Of a stretch of 64,000 nucleotides of DNA, positions 9,201-18,527 are shown piece by piece. Position 1 is the stretch's first letter, and every line of letters starts with the position of its first letter. Source of the stretch: Schizochytrium sp. CCTCC M209059 (lineage: Eukaryota; Sar; Bigyra; Thraustochytrida; Thraustochytriidae); assembly GCA_000818945.1 (NCBI GenBank), contig KN805444.1, positions 1-64,000 of the forward strand, in the 5' to 3' direction. The translations under genes were made by a program, and so were the position numbers. The notes under the pieces were generated by a model. That model did not search any database, had not been told where the DNA came from, and saw nothing but the letters and a program-made list of their open reading frames with translations.

Positions 9201-11379
9201 CGATGCGGCCATCCTTGTCCGGAACAGGAACCTGAAGAACTTTTGTCAACGCACCGCGCGATGCAAAGTGGATGTTCCACGAGTGTCGATCGACGCAGAA
9301 AAACTCCTGTTTTTCGACGCGCTTTCGGTAAAGTTGGCCGTGAAAAACTACCTCTCCGCTCTGCTGGTCGATCTCGGAAGTCACCTCGAGATGCGTGGCG
9401 ATCGCATAGCCCGACGCGTGGATACTCCAAATATCGATTTGCCGCTGCAGAAACTCTGTCGACTGGTTCAAATGCTTGGCAAGGAAAGCGTCGTGCATCT
9501 TGCTATACGGCTCAGGTATGATGATATTGACGTTCTTGCCAACTAAATCGTCCGCGTTGCTGTAACCAAGCATCTTTAGAAGGTTTGCACTGACGCTCCG
9601 GATGATGCCAAGCGAAGACTCTTCTCCACTTATGGTCATGGTGCCATGGATGCTGTTTTTCAGATTGGCCATCACACCACCTTGTGAACGCTCTGCCTCC
9701 TCTTCGAGAGAGATGGCCTGGTCCATTAAGGCAGAGGCCATGAACTTATCGTTGATCACAAACTCGAGATAGAGGCTGTAGAGGCGGAAGACAACAGAGG
9801 AATCGTTGGTGATGCGCATGAGTTGCTCGAGGTGGAAGTTTGCATTATCCGAGGTTCGCCGCAGTTTGTACGCGAGACGAAGAAGCTCTTCTTGATTGTG
9901 AGAGCCAGATCTGAGGTGCTTGAGCACAGAGACAATGTGCTCCATGGCCTGCATGACGGTCTGCTGCGCCTGATTGATATGGTTGTCAAAGGCCATGAAA
10001 TTGATGGCTCCACCGCCCTCCATACCGGTGCTGCGGGCGGTTTCGACGTCGAGCTGGTGTTTGAAGACAACAAAGCGCTCGTCGAACTGGAGCTCGAGAC
10101 TCTTGCATTTTTGCATGAGCCGCTCGGAGCGGAGCGTGTCTTTTCCACAGTCACGCAGCAGGAGCGCCACATGAATAGCCAAGAAGGCGCTTCGAGGAAA
10201 CTGTTCCTCCACGAGGTGCAAGTATTCTTTACGGCACTTGTCCCAGGCGGTTTGAGGCAGCGGATACTTTGCGCGCAAGATAAGCTCTGCCACCATTGGG
10301 GATTCGACCCCACTGATGGGCGTGTGCTTGAGCTTGCGGAGACGAGCTCCAATCAGAGAGTCGCATGTGAACCAGCAAAGAGGCGCGCCGACGATGAAGG
10401 CCATGAAGGCGCCGTAGCGATCTTCCGTGTCGCTATATGCGAGCATCTCCAGGACGAGACAGAGCGTGGAGAAGAAAAACGTTCCGTAGACGGCCATGGA
10501 GACCTTGTTGAGTATCATCGAGTAAAAGGGCATGTAGTAAAAGTAAGCAAAACTCAGAACTAGCGCGCTGATGACAATCTGCACGACGAGCACGAGGGAG
10601 TTATCGGAACCGATGGCAACAAATGTGAAACTCATGAGACCGCGAAGTCCCAACGAAAGAGCGTGCATGCGGCCGTGCACTTTGGCCCCAACATCCCCTG
10701 AAGCTGGACTCCGCTCAATGATGACCATGACGGCCATACCGGAGGTGGCGACGAAGATCAAAACGAGAATGGCCACGACTGTCCCGAGAATGATATGCAC
10801 GGTGCCTCCGCACGTAATGTTGTCGCTGAGGGTATCTGCGCACTGGAAAATTTGCAGCAGCGAATCGAGCGCTGGCACGTACAAAATCGTTGTCAGGAGG
10901 TCCAGTGCGAGGCGCAGGGGGGTCAGGAGCCAGAGTTGCTTGACTCCCTCTGTGGCGAAAGCGTACCCGACGTAGATGACGGCGCCAAAGGTAGCGAGTA
11001 CAAAGCAAAGGCTAGCGAGAAACATGGTCAGCGTGAGACTGCTTGCCCCCGATGAGATCATCGACAGGTTGCTAGCCTGCAAGATGGGCACGAATTTATC
11101 GGCGACCCATTCACTCCAGGGGAAACCGGAGCTGACGTTAAAGGTGAACGAGAGCAGCTGCAAGAGATTCATTGCCTCGGTGGCGCCCGTGATCCAAATC
11201 GAAGTCTTGTTCTGTCCCTTTTGCAGCAGGCTTAGTACACCAAGGAGGCCGAAGCGAAATTTGCCAACGAGAGAGCCATATTTGCGAACGTTGCTGATTT
11301 CGCCTCCAAAGTCTGTTTTCGCCTGTTCGAGTCCCAGGGCCTCGTTCAGATACTTGCGCGGGTGTGATTTGTCGATCAT
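6223..11379 (-). CDS. TmcB-like multi-pass membrane protein with PAS domain
   Basis: A 1718-residue membrane protein of the TmcB/TmcC (tiny macrocysts) family. About residues 45-350 hold a first cluster of hydrophobic segments. Next comes a helical region with the TmcB-type TPR-like signature (FPRSAFLAIHVALLLRDCGK, then LMQKCKSLELQFDERF). A PAS domain sits near residues 590-715, with LKMLGYSNADDLVGKNVNII and PEPYSKMHDAFLAKHL. A long acidic/Ser-rich linker follows. The C-terminal half carries more membrane segments near residues 1056, 1200, 1423 and 1660, with predicted extracytoplasmic loops between them. Family members are thought to be sensory or mechanical membrane receptors; ligand and output are unknown. 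Start: ATG at 11379 with A at -3. The gene is convergent with the methyltransferase. Confidence 0.82.
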   Translation of the reverse strand: MIDKSHPRKYLNEALGLEQAKTDFGGEISNVRKYGSLVGKFRFGLLGVLSLLQKGQNKTSIWITGATEAMNLLQLLSFTFNVSSGFPWSEWVADKFVPILQASNLSMISSGASSLTLTMFLASLCFVLATFGAVIYVGYAFATEGVKQLWLLTPLRLALDLLTTILYVPALDSLLQIFQCADTLSDNITCGGTVHIILGTVVAILVLIFVATSGMAVMVIIERSPASGDVGAKVHGRMHALSLGLRGLMSFTFVAIGSDNSLVLVVQIVISALVLSFAYFYYMPFYSMILNKVSMAVYGTFFFSTLCLVLEMLAYSDTEDRYGAFMAFIVGAPLCWFTCDSLIGARLRKLKHTPISGVESPMVAELILRAKYPLPQTAWDKCRKEYLHLVEEQFPRSAFLAIHVALLLRDCGKDTLRSERLMQKCKSLELQFDERFVVFKHQLDVETARSTGMEGGGAINFMAFDNHINQAQQTVMQAMEHIVSVLKHLRSGSHNQEELLRLAYKLRRTSDNANFHLEQLMRITNDSSVVFRLYSLYLEFVINDKFMASALMDQAISLEEEAERSQGGVMANLKNSIHGTMTISGEESSLGIIRSVSANLLKMLGYSNADDLVGKNVNIIIPEPYSKMHDAFLAKHLNQSTEFLQRQIDIWSIHASGYAIATHLEVTSEIDQQSGEVVFHGQLYRKRVEKQEFFCVDRHSWNIHFASRGALTKVLQVPVPDKDGRIGNLKGFMDNDDFNDESFQHLLATDGEGLMRLHGINYNVESKVISKQVPPHLDKPAMDFSIVILSIDMEMVLAPPSEACSQDLHSRYDEASVTKSRQRLRAPLSPIADDHEVDSGSDSGAEVIPDLQREDSLEGETESGDFGGHESDGSTAVAPGSPANAADLLEIDPDNVPTLAALQVTSRGKTEEDISNSSARVENGSQGSSEVDEDETLHTRPALQRANENQVIKLLSAEARTFSDRALKKNRVEPESARSQKSIGAEGQQQFSRNLGASMKRVFRESVLASPEIENHSQDSASEMASTVGRKRSVYDRVQRGIARKGKQVRKYQRLTFLSALVCFVLTLDEWFIRQNAYGHGMEAITQVSNSMKRAFYLIDLAVAVSGLNVGYKNNMTITEAQELITLIETNSALLLETHVQVTESTVNDNHEELEQLNSEPTIPIFSTSSGGYENSSLWLAVHKVITEMDGVQEQIELKDETDSFTHACGTSCQYVLNNAPVSIFEALNQASGIYAEIAVEELAAVRTYQWMNVIFTSSAFLLYTFFVTIPTIREAYLSFDTSCTTLFQVPRGMIKRVFLESQERNAMVRERLREEFDYDFDDGEESREEGPVPLGAQSVAERSVAEEIEIVMRRNKDKSTCQDSAASEDLMEANGNSTKHASAKVTFSGKREVRVIPARKRHERKSEKRKRKNRRKNALAFVRLVTLQSAPFLITLVYVVAVFLYENVSMSTRISLSRMVNAAGRRWVTSHNTMYFVQDGFLRMANGEIDDAPWSIWENKTDEKWAYAGALLAKVEQSNNLLTYGNETLGIAAVQDKTSFPEQYSLLFDGACFETCQAYPDLPMSDAARSGLMRAMEYLNDELSSGLALFELAQDMTPAERQAATQAAVEGEQTPVEFLFFLQHTINMISEALQKSMEYFKDHLVDIVATQVNTGRLMLVMNWGLLAIGSIFVFRRYVEVNRKMQDIQFLLVAFPSNVFDEIPKLGNTILLENEKRR

Positions 11380-11479
11380 GATGCCGGGTGTAGCCAGGCA
11401 GCGACCGTGTCACTCCAGCTGGGCACCTAAGTTCGAGGCAACGAACAATGCTTGCTATGCGTCCCCCCAAACGGACCTC

Positions 11480-11480
11480 G

Positions 11481-11516
<36 letters not shown>
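11480..11516. repeat. (AAGC)n microsatellite
   Basis: About nine tandem AAGC units, 100 bp upstream of the TmcB-like start. A second, shorter AAGC array lies at about 11607-11624. Confidence 0.9.
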
Positions 11517-12595
11517 AGCGAGCGAGTCAGCCAGTCTACTGGGCAGTTGGGGTTTGACGCGAGGGTGGAAGACGTACACCGCGCCAAAGCGGTATAAAAG
11601 CCCCGACAAGCAAGCAAGCAAGTAAGTTGCCTAGCTCGTTACTCAGCATATAGAGGGAATGGCGTGTCGCAATCGCAGCGACCGGACAAGCTCGCTCGCA
11701 CCCCAACCGTCCGAGTCCAAGTCGGGTCCAGACCGAGACCACTGCCGCTCCGCCCCCTTCTTTGCTTCCTTGTTTGCTTCTTATCTTCCTCTTCACTCCT
11801 TCCTGCACGCAGTGCGTGGAGGCTGTCCTCCGTTTCTTCCGTCCATTAACGTGGAATTCTCTGCTCTCTCCGTTTGTCCCAGTGCCACCTGCGCAGAGAG
11901 GCCTCCGTGGCTCCGTCCCTTCAAGCTCGGCGCCTAACTCGTCGTCCAGACCGGGTCGAGCCGAGCCCAGCAGAGTCGGGCGATGCTGGCTGGCCACCTC
12001 CCCCGGACGGCCGCGGCAAGTCGCCCTCTCCAGCCGGCTGCAGCTGCATCGGTCGGCTATGAAGGCGGAATCGCTGCGCTGCCAGCTTCACGGTGAGTCG
12101 CGCCATGCGCCCGTCCGCTCGTAACGGTCATCTCTGAGCTTCCTGTCCCGAGACGCCTCGCCATGCGCAGCTGCAGCTGCAGCTGCAGCTCGCAGTCGCT
12201 CGCTCGCTTGCTAGCTAGCGGGCTGGCGAATGCTTCTGCGCTCCGGCGCGCGAAGAACCGTGGCTGCCGGTCTTGAGCTCTGGCCTGTGTTCTGCGCGCT
12301 CGAGCCAGGCGCGGCGAGGCTCCAACTAGCTGCCAGCCACGGGCCACTGCCTGCAGTCCCACTCGTCCATTGGCGGCAGGAAGCGCAAGACACGCTCCAG
12401 AAAGCGAGCGGTTGAACATTCCCACGCCTCGCTTATGCTGCTGCATAGCAGGCCGTAGATAGAGCCCGCCTCTCGCGCGATGGAAGGCAACATGGCTCAG
12501 CGCTGCTGCTTTTGCTGCTGTTGCTGCTTTTGCTGCTTTTGCTGCTGCTGCTCTGGCGACCGCCTGCGATCCTCAATTGACACCCTGGATCGACA

Positions 12596-12702
12596 TCGAC
12601 ATGACATCGACATCGACATCGACATCTACATCGAGCCCCGCTGGGTGCCTTGCCTTGCCTGGCCTTGCCTTGCCTTGCCTTGCCTTGCCTTGCCTGCACT
12701 GC
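12596..12702. repeat. (GACATC)n followed by (TTGCC)n
   Basis: Tandem GACATC hexamers are followed, after ~25 bp, by about ten TTGCC/TTGCCTTGCC units. Confidence 0.85.
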
Positions 12703-14096
12703 ACTGCACGGTTGATTGCCTGCTTCCGCGCCCTGCCTCAGACAGCCATCGTGCGGGCGAGGGAGATCGCATTCCTGGTGGCACCTCGCAGAAAGAGGGG
12801 AGGTCTATCGCAAGCTTGGCAAGTTGGCAGGGAAGCACGGCGCACACCTCCTGAGATTCGCTTCCATCCTCAGCCATGGCGCTGCCGTTCGCGAGCCACT
12901 GCCGGCAGCACGACCGAGTCGGGACGTACCTCGAGGACGAGAAAGCGACCTCCGCGAGAGGGCAGCATTGATCGGGATCGGTCTTCCCCGGACCGGAGGG
13001 GACCCGCGCTGTCTTGGAGTGCGACCGCTGCTACATCAATGAGGTCACGCAACAGCAATGCCAATGCACCGCAAATTGTCCGGGAATCGCAATTTTTTCG
13101 CTTGCTAGCTCGTTTCGAGCGGTTTCTTGGCGTCGACACGGCCAGCTTGGTGTGCCGAACTCTGGCCTCGGGACAAAATAAACTCGCTGCAAGAAAGTTG
13201 TTACCTTGGGCTTGAAGCTGCTAATTGACGCCATAAATTCTTTTGGAGGACAGAACGGTGACGCACTGCTTGCTGGTGGTTGCCGATTCAGGCCAGGACA
13301 AAAGAAAGAACAGGACACCGTCAGTGCGGAGCGGAGTCTGACCCCGTGAGCCGATCTGCCGATCCTCGTGCCGTTGACGCAACTACATTCCAAAGTGTCG
13401 CGGGCAATTGATCCTGGTGTAAATTGGCCGTTAGGCCTTCTTACCTTCCAGTAGCGAGGAAGTCGTCATGCTAAATATGCCACGGCAACTTGCCCTTCCG
13501 CGCGGTTCACTCACAGTCACCTCTGTCAGTAAATTTCTTTCTTCTTGGTGCCGCTTCTGAGTTCTGTTTCGTACTATAGAGAAAACCGCCAAACTTCTCT
13601 GAAGAACGCACGGAGATTCTTCGCTTCGTTTAAATTGAAAATGAATGAGACACGGGGGGAAAGCTTCTTTGGTTGGACTCCGCTCGGCTCCGCTGCCGTG
13701 TACAAGTTCCTACGCCCTCTTTCTTCCTGCCGAGAACATGCATCACCCAACGTCCACGACATTGATGACGCATTTTATGGGGTTTGCGCTTTCGTTGCCC
13801 TACCGCAAGAGTTCAACAGCCCCAATAAGAGCTCGAATCCAACAAAGCGGCCCTCAAGTTGTTGACTACCGCAGACCTTCTGTCCAAACACGTCAAGACG
13901 CTTGAATTCCTTGATCGTGGCTCACGCATTTATCAATGCATCCGTGCATTCGTGCATCCTTCCATCTGTCTTTCAGAGACTCTGTCTCGCAAACACACCT
14001 ACACAGGCGTAACCAAACCGCTTGAATTTGGCCCTTCCAAGTTCTACCACCCCAAATGAAAATCGATACCTCTCGACGGCGACGGCGAGGCCATGC

Positions 14097-14141
14097 ATGA
14101 GTGGTGATATTATGAGTGGTGAGGCCATGAGTGGCGAGGCG
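14097..14141. repeat. Three tandem 15-bp units (ATGAGTGGYGA...)
   Basis: Units start at 14097, 14112 and 14127. All begin ATGAGTGG and differ mainly in the last four bases. The length is a multiple of three and the plus-strand frame stays open (repeated Met-Ser-Gly), but the surrounding frame is not gene-like. Confidence 0.75.
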
Positions 14142-15100
14142 GAACAGGCGATGGTGCGCTGCATGGCCACGCGCGCCGTGATACGGCCTGTAGCGACCGT
14201 GCCGTGCCTCCGCGTCCGCGCCGTCAGCAGGGGTCCGTCCGCTCAAGCTGTCAACGGTTTCGTTCACCCAGTTCAACTCTCCGGATGGAAACGGGAATTT
14301 TAGAAGGCAGCTGCAGCTGAAAAAGAAATAACGACGGAGCCTTGTGTCGTTGGCCGAGCCCAGGGAGGAAACTTCGTACTGCTGAAAGCTAGATTTTTAC
14401 CACTCAGCTTGCTTTCTTTCTGACCTGGTACTTGCCCAGGTGCTAAGCAGTCGGCGAAGGCAAGACGGGAGGGACTGGCGCTCTTCCCTTCCCGCCTATT
14501 GTAGCTTGCGTTCGTCGATGAGGTTTCGAAGGAACCATGAAATTTTTGCAGTAAGCGGTTCGCGTCTGGCCGAAAGATCACGCTTATGAGAATCTTTCGA
14601 CGTCATTCTTCTCTCCCATAGAGAAAAGAGCGAGCCTTTCCGGTCGTGCCTGTCCATCTTTCACTGGCTTTGGAGAGATGAGAACAGTCAGCGGCTAGCT
14701 GCTGTGATAAAAGACACTACAGCGTCCAGCGTTGATCCATGTCGCAACTCTTCTTCTTTTATTGTTGTCGGTCGTCATCCAGACATGAAAATCTCGTGCC
14801 CCGACATTTTCCGCCATAGCGTTTATTACCTCCTTAACCCTAACTGTTAGATTCACGATTGACAGTAGCTTGACATCCTTCGTTTCCTCCGAGTCGAGTC
14901 GCAGTCGATCCGAGTCGTGCCTTGGTTTTTGCTTTTTGATCGTCGCGTTCTGTTTGGACGCCGTCGGTCACCCAAATCGCAGCCGTGAGAGAAATGAGGT
15001 CTCTTCGTCGTTAGTAGCATTGCTCCGTTCCTTCGTTCGCGCGGCGCTCGATCATACACTCCTTCATTCCTTCATTCTTTCATTCCTTCGCTCTTCTGGC

Positions 15101-16648
15101 ATGAGCGCGGAGGCCAGAAAGCGAAAACGCGCGGGCGCGGATGGGCCGAGCGCAGCGCAGCGCGACTCCCGGCGCGGCAGGCCAGGATGCGGCGTCGTCG
15201 CCGGCCTGACGCGGCGCGAGCTGGGGACCAACTTGGACACAGGCTTCTTCGCGAGAACCCTGCGACCTCGCGCCGTGCTGACGCTGGCGCAGGCAATCCA
15301 AAGGCACGCAAGGCTAAGACACTCGTCGCTCCTGGGGTTCATCGAGTCTGGCTCGCGCATCGTGGCCTTGAATACCTCCGGTAACATTGAATGTTGGCAT
15401 CTCGACGCCAATCGCGGCGCGCTCGAGCTCGACTTTGAGGTCACCTTGCCCATGGCCAACTTCCGCTTCCTCGACGAGGCGCATCGGGCGGCTTCTGTCA
15501 CGCTGACCGAGGACGGCGCCGTCATGGTTGCCGCAGTCTTGCACAACGAACGGGAAATGCAAATATCGCTCGTGGCCGTGTCGCGAGCCTGCCAGCATGT
15601 GGCTTCTTTTCGCCTCGAGCTATCGCAGCGAACGCGAGAGTTTCGAGCTGCACGTAAGCGTAGACGTCTCGGACGTCTCGGACATCTCGGTGCTGCGTCG
15701 CGTTCATCCGCGCCCTCGCTAGCGTCCTTGACGGCCTCGCTTTCACGCGAAAGTTTCATTGCAGAAATTGTCAATGAGGACGTGCTTGGATTCAACTGGA
15801 ATGCACGCGAACACGTACTCGTGCTTCCGCTTGACGAGTACGCGGTGATGATTACGAGATTTTGCCGGATCGAAGACGTTGGTGACAAATGCACCTTTCC
15901 CTCTGCCGTCCCATATTGTCGCTGGCGCTGGATTTCGTCCTGTGCGGGCACAGTTCACATGACCAGCTCTTTTCCTGCCTCCTCCCTGCCGGAGCCAGCC
16001 ACTACGGGTGTCATCATTCTCGACCAGGTCCGAATCGATTTGGAGTCTCTCTTGTTGCGTTGCATTGGCCTGGACCTTGGCATACGTCTTCAAGGCGCTT
16101 TCGAAGAAGAAGAAGGTGAGGTGGAAGATCGACGTGGTGGTAGTAGCTCTGGTCATCACTGTACATTCGCGGCCTCATGCAGAGCGCGTCGTCGGGCCCG
16201 CCGTAGACTTCGTGCGGTCATCGCAGATGGGCGCGTTTCACACTCACTCGTAGACTTTGAGTACCGACTCTTAAGTGTTGATGCAGTCGGTTCTCGCGTT
16301 CGCATCGCTTGTGTAGCGCGCGTTGGCCCCACGCAAAACGCTCCACAAGGCACCGAGATGCGCGACATGGGGGTCTTGCTCAGCATTTGCGTAAAAACAG
16401 GAGAGTACAAGGTCTTGCAGAGTTTTTCTGCGCCGCCTACTTCTCCACTGCGCACTGCACTTAATCGCCTTTGCAAGCGTTTGCAGGCCTCGTATCCAAT
16501 TGCAACGCGCATTCAACGATCCTGGCCACGCTCTGTGGTTCATGAACCGTCAGTAATGTCTCTCGCACAGCTTCCGAACCCCTCAAAGCCCGTGACAATC
16601 GTGCACGCCCCGCCTTCGGATCGAAATCGAACTGAAGCACAGTTCTGA
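15101..16648 (+). CDS. Unrecognised 515-residue protein, possibly beta-propeller-like
   Basis: I do not recognise this protein with confidence. It begins with a basic patch (KRKR), then alternating hydrophobic beta-like segments such as SSLLGFIESGSRIVALNTS, GAVMVAAVLHN and RLLSVDAVGSRVRIACVARV. These read like blades of a WD40-type propeller, though without WD dipeptides. The pattern of an N-terminal basic segment, then a phrase like 'LLGF-x-x-x-G-x-x-I', is loosely like DCAF15/DET1 adaptors of the CUL4 ubiquitin ligase, but this is a weak guess. Codon usage looks coding throughout, and the frame is open for 1.5 kb. Start: the ATG at 15101 has G at -3. The frame extends up to 14870, but that part is T-rich and looks like untranslated leader. 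Confidence 0.6.
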   Translation: MSAEARKRKRAGADGPSAAQRDSRRGRPGCGVVAGLTRRELGTNLDTGFFARTLRPRAVLTLAQAIQRHARLRHSSLLGFIESGSRIVALNTSGNIECWHLDANRGALELDFEVTLPMANFRFLDEAHRAASVTLTEDGAVMVAAVLHNEREMQISLVAVSRACQHVASFRLELSQRTREFRAARKRRRLGRLGHLGAASRSSAPSLASLTASLSRESFIAEIVNEDVLGFNWNAREHVLVLPLDEYAVMITRFCRIEDVGDKCTFPSAVPYCRWRWISSCAGTVHMTSSFPASSLPEPATTGVIILDQVRIDLESLLLRCIGLDLGIRLQGAFEEEEGEVEDRRGGSSSGHHCTFAASCRARRRARRRLRAVIADGRVSHSLVDFEYRLLSVDAVGSRVRIACVARVGPTQNAPQGTEMRDMGVLLSICVKTGEYKVLQSFSAPPTSPLRTALNRLCKRLQASYPIATRIQRSWPRSVVHEPSVMSLAQLPNPSKPVTIVHAPPSDRNRTEAQF

Positions 16649-16787
16649 GTTTACCTTGATCATCTCAAATGGCCAGGATGACGCCTGCCTCTACGGCACA
16701 GATCCATTTGGCGGTCTATTTGAACGCGTTCTGGTGGGGCTACAATGCTGTTATGGTCTGCGCGACCGCTGCAGCCCAGAGCCCCAC

Positions 16788-17183
16788 CTAATTGCCCATC
16801 CAAGCTATACTGGATACTATGATGAGGACGAACTTATCGTGCATCGGGCGCGGCAGCAAAGGGATGTAAGCGGCAATGCCCACGTTGACATCATCGGCGC
16901 CCGGCGCAAATAAAAGTGATTGCATTGCCGCAATATCCGCGCTGTTGAGTACCCTTGGCATTGCAAGTGCGCCGAGGCTGAATTGCTTGGACCACCCACA
17001 CGCCGCACACACCGCAGGCAATAGGTTCAACGCGAGCGCCCAATGGTTGACGATTTGTAATCCCTTGCCAGGATGTATGTGCGCATATTTTCCCGATGTC
17101 AATCCTTCCCACACTGCGCAAATAAGAAGTTGTCGCTGGTCGCTTGACAGACACGAGCTATTCCCAGGGACTAAATTGTACAT
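16788..17183 (-). CDS. Possible 131-residue protein, unrecognised
   Basis: The frame starts at an ATG at 17183 with A at -3 and ends at 16788, tail to tail with the gene ending at 16648. The sequence mixes polar and hydrophobic segments, for example IVNHWALALNLLPAVCAACG and FVLIIVSSIAWMGN at the C-terminus, which could be membrane-associated. No repeats or low complexity occur, unlike the shadow frames nearby. I know of no matching family. It may be a small gene or the remnant of a larger one whose 5' part was lost next to the (ACAA)n array. Confidence 0.3.
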   Translation of the reverse strand: MYNLVPGNSSCLSSDQRQLLICAVWEGLTSGKYAHIHPGKGLQIVNHWALALNLLPAVCAACGWSKQFSLGALAMPRVLNSADIAAMQSLLFAPGADDVNVGIAAYIPLLPRPMHDKFVLIIVSSIAWMGN

Positions 17184-18527
17184 TCTTTTTTTCTTAATGT
17201 TTCCTTTTCGATACTCCGCAGCGCGAATGTTTGCCAAAAAGAGTTCTCTACATCTTCGTCACGCCTGTTGCAAGGCCAAAGATATGGTGCTCTGATTTGG
17301 TCAAGCTGGGAAATGTGATAGCGCAGGTCTGCCTCACCTCTGGAAAGAAGAAAAAGACAAAGAAACACACTGGCAGACACGCACGCACGCACAAACAAAC
17401 AAACAAACAAACAAACAAACAAACAAACAAACAAACAAACAAACAAACAAACAAACAAACAAACAAACAAACAAACAAACAAACAAACAAACAAACAAAC
17501 AAACAAACAAACAAACAAACAAACAAACAAACAAACAAACAAACAAACAAACAAACAAACAAACAAACAAACAAACAAACAAACAAACAAACAAACAAAC
17601 AAACAAACAAACAAACAAACAAACAAACAAACAAACAAACAAACAAACAAACAAACAAACAAACAAACAAACAAACAAACAAACAAACAAACAAACAAAC
17701 AAACAAACAAACAAACAAACAAACAAACAAACAAACAAACAAACAAACAAACAAACAAACAAACAAACAAACAAACAAACAAACAAACAAACAAACAAAC
17801 AAACAAACAAACAAACAAACAAACAAACAAACAAACAAACAAACAAACAAACAAACAAACAAACAAACAAACAAACAAACAAACAAACAAACAAACAAAC
17901 AAACAAACAAACAAACAAACAAACAAACAAACAAACAAACAAACAAACAAACAAACAAACAAACAAACAAACAAACAAACAAACAAACAAACAAACAAAC
18001 AAACAAACAAACAAACAAACAAACAAACAAACAAACAAACAAACAAACAAACAAACAAACAAACAAACAAACAAACAAACAAACAAACAAACAAACAAAC
18101 AAACAAACAAACAAACAAACAAACAAACAAACAAACAAACAAACAAAAACAAAAAACAAAAAAAACAAACAAACAAAAAAACAAAACCATTCTCGCCTCG
18201 CTGCAGATGATGAAATTCTTTCCCTTATTTATTGAGCGAGCGAGCGAGCAAGCGCTCTCACCGCCCCACCCCACCCACGCTCATCGCCTCTGCATGAGTC
18301 GGAACTCAACAAAAGAACAATGAACTTCCGGAACGGAATAGAACAACGTGACGAGAAAGAAAAAAAAGAAAAAAGAAACAAAGAAGGATTCCAGACTTCA
18401 ATCGACGACTCTCGACGTGAGACGACAGTGCGCGCAGGGAAGCAGAGCTGATAGGGCGCGCGCGTGAAACAGTCTGCGCTGCGGCGCACGGACCGGAACG
18501 AGCGAGGATAGAAATAGGGGCCCCAAG
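17184..18527. other. Intergenic region dominated by a tetranucleotide array
   Basis: It contains the (ACAA)n array listed separately, a purine-rich stretch (18355-18390) and short (GAGC)n (about 18234-18252) upstream of the DeSI-type gene. Frames across the array encode repeated KQTN or CLFV and are artefacts of the repeat. Confidence 0.8.
17391..18147. repeat. (ACAA)n microsatellite, about 190 copies
   Basis: About 757 bp of almost perfect ACAA/AAAC tetranucleotide. It degenerates only at the right end into longer A runs separated by C (to about 18190) and at the left into GCAC repeats (17381-17392). All reading frames on both strands stay open through it. Confidence 0.97.

Larger units (their letters stand above)
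11380..15100. other. 3.7-kb gene-poor region with many simple repeats
   Basis: This is the 5' flank of the TmcB-like gene and of the unrecognised gene at 15101. It contains (AAGC)n at 11480-11516 and again near 11607-11624, (CAGCTG)n at about 12170-12190, GCTGCTTTT-type repeats (12507-12553), (GACATC)n (about 12596-12628), (TTGCC)n (about 12650-12702) and a 15-bp triplicate (14097-14141). Frames here are Arg/Ser/Cys-rich with overlapping shadows in other frames. None has a domain, and I found no tRNA or snRNA. Confidence 0.6.

Noticed and set aside
10311..10335. T-loop-like GATTCGACCCC
   Set aside because: Lies inside the TmcB-like coding sequence and no cloverleaf can be drawn.
11464..11520. 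Short direct repeats viewed as a CRISPR array
   Set aside because: They are uninterrupted tetranucleotide microsatellites without spacers, in a eukaryotic genome.
12577..13215. 212-codon plus-strand frame
   Set aside because: The N-terminal third is translated GACATC and TTGCC repeats; the rest is Arg/Ser-rich without domain.
17171..18274. Long frames of repeated CLFV and KQTN across the ACAA array
   Set aside because: A tetranucleotide without stop words stays open in all frames; the product is only the repeat.
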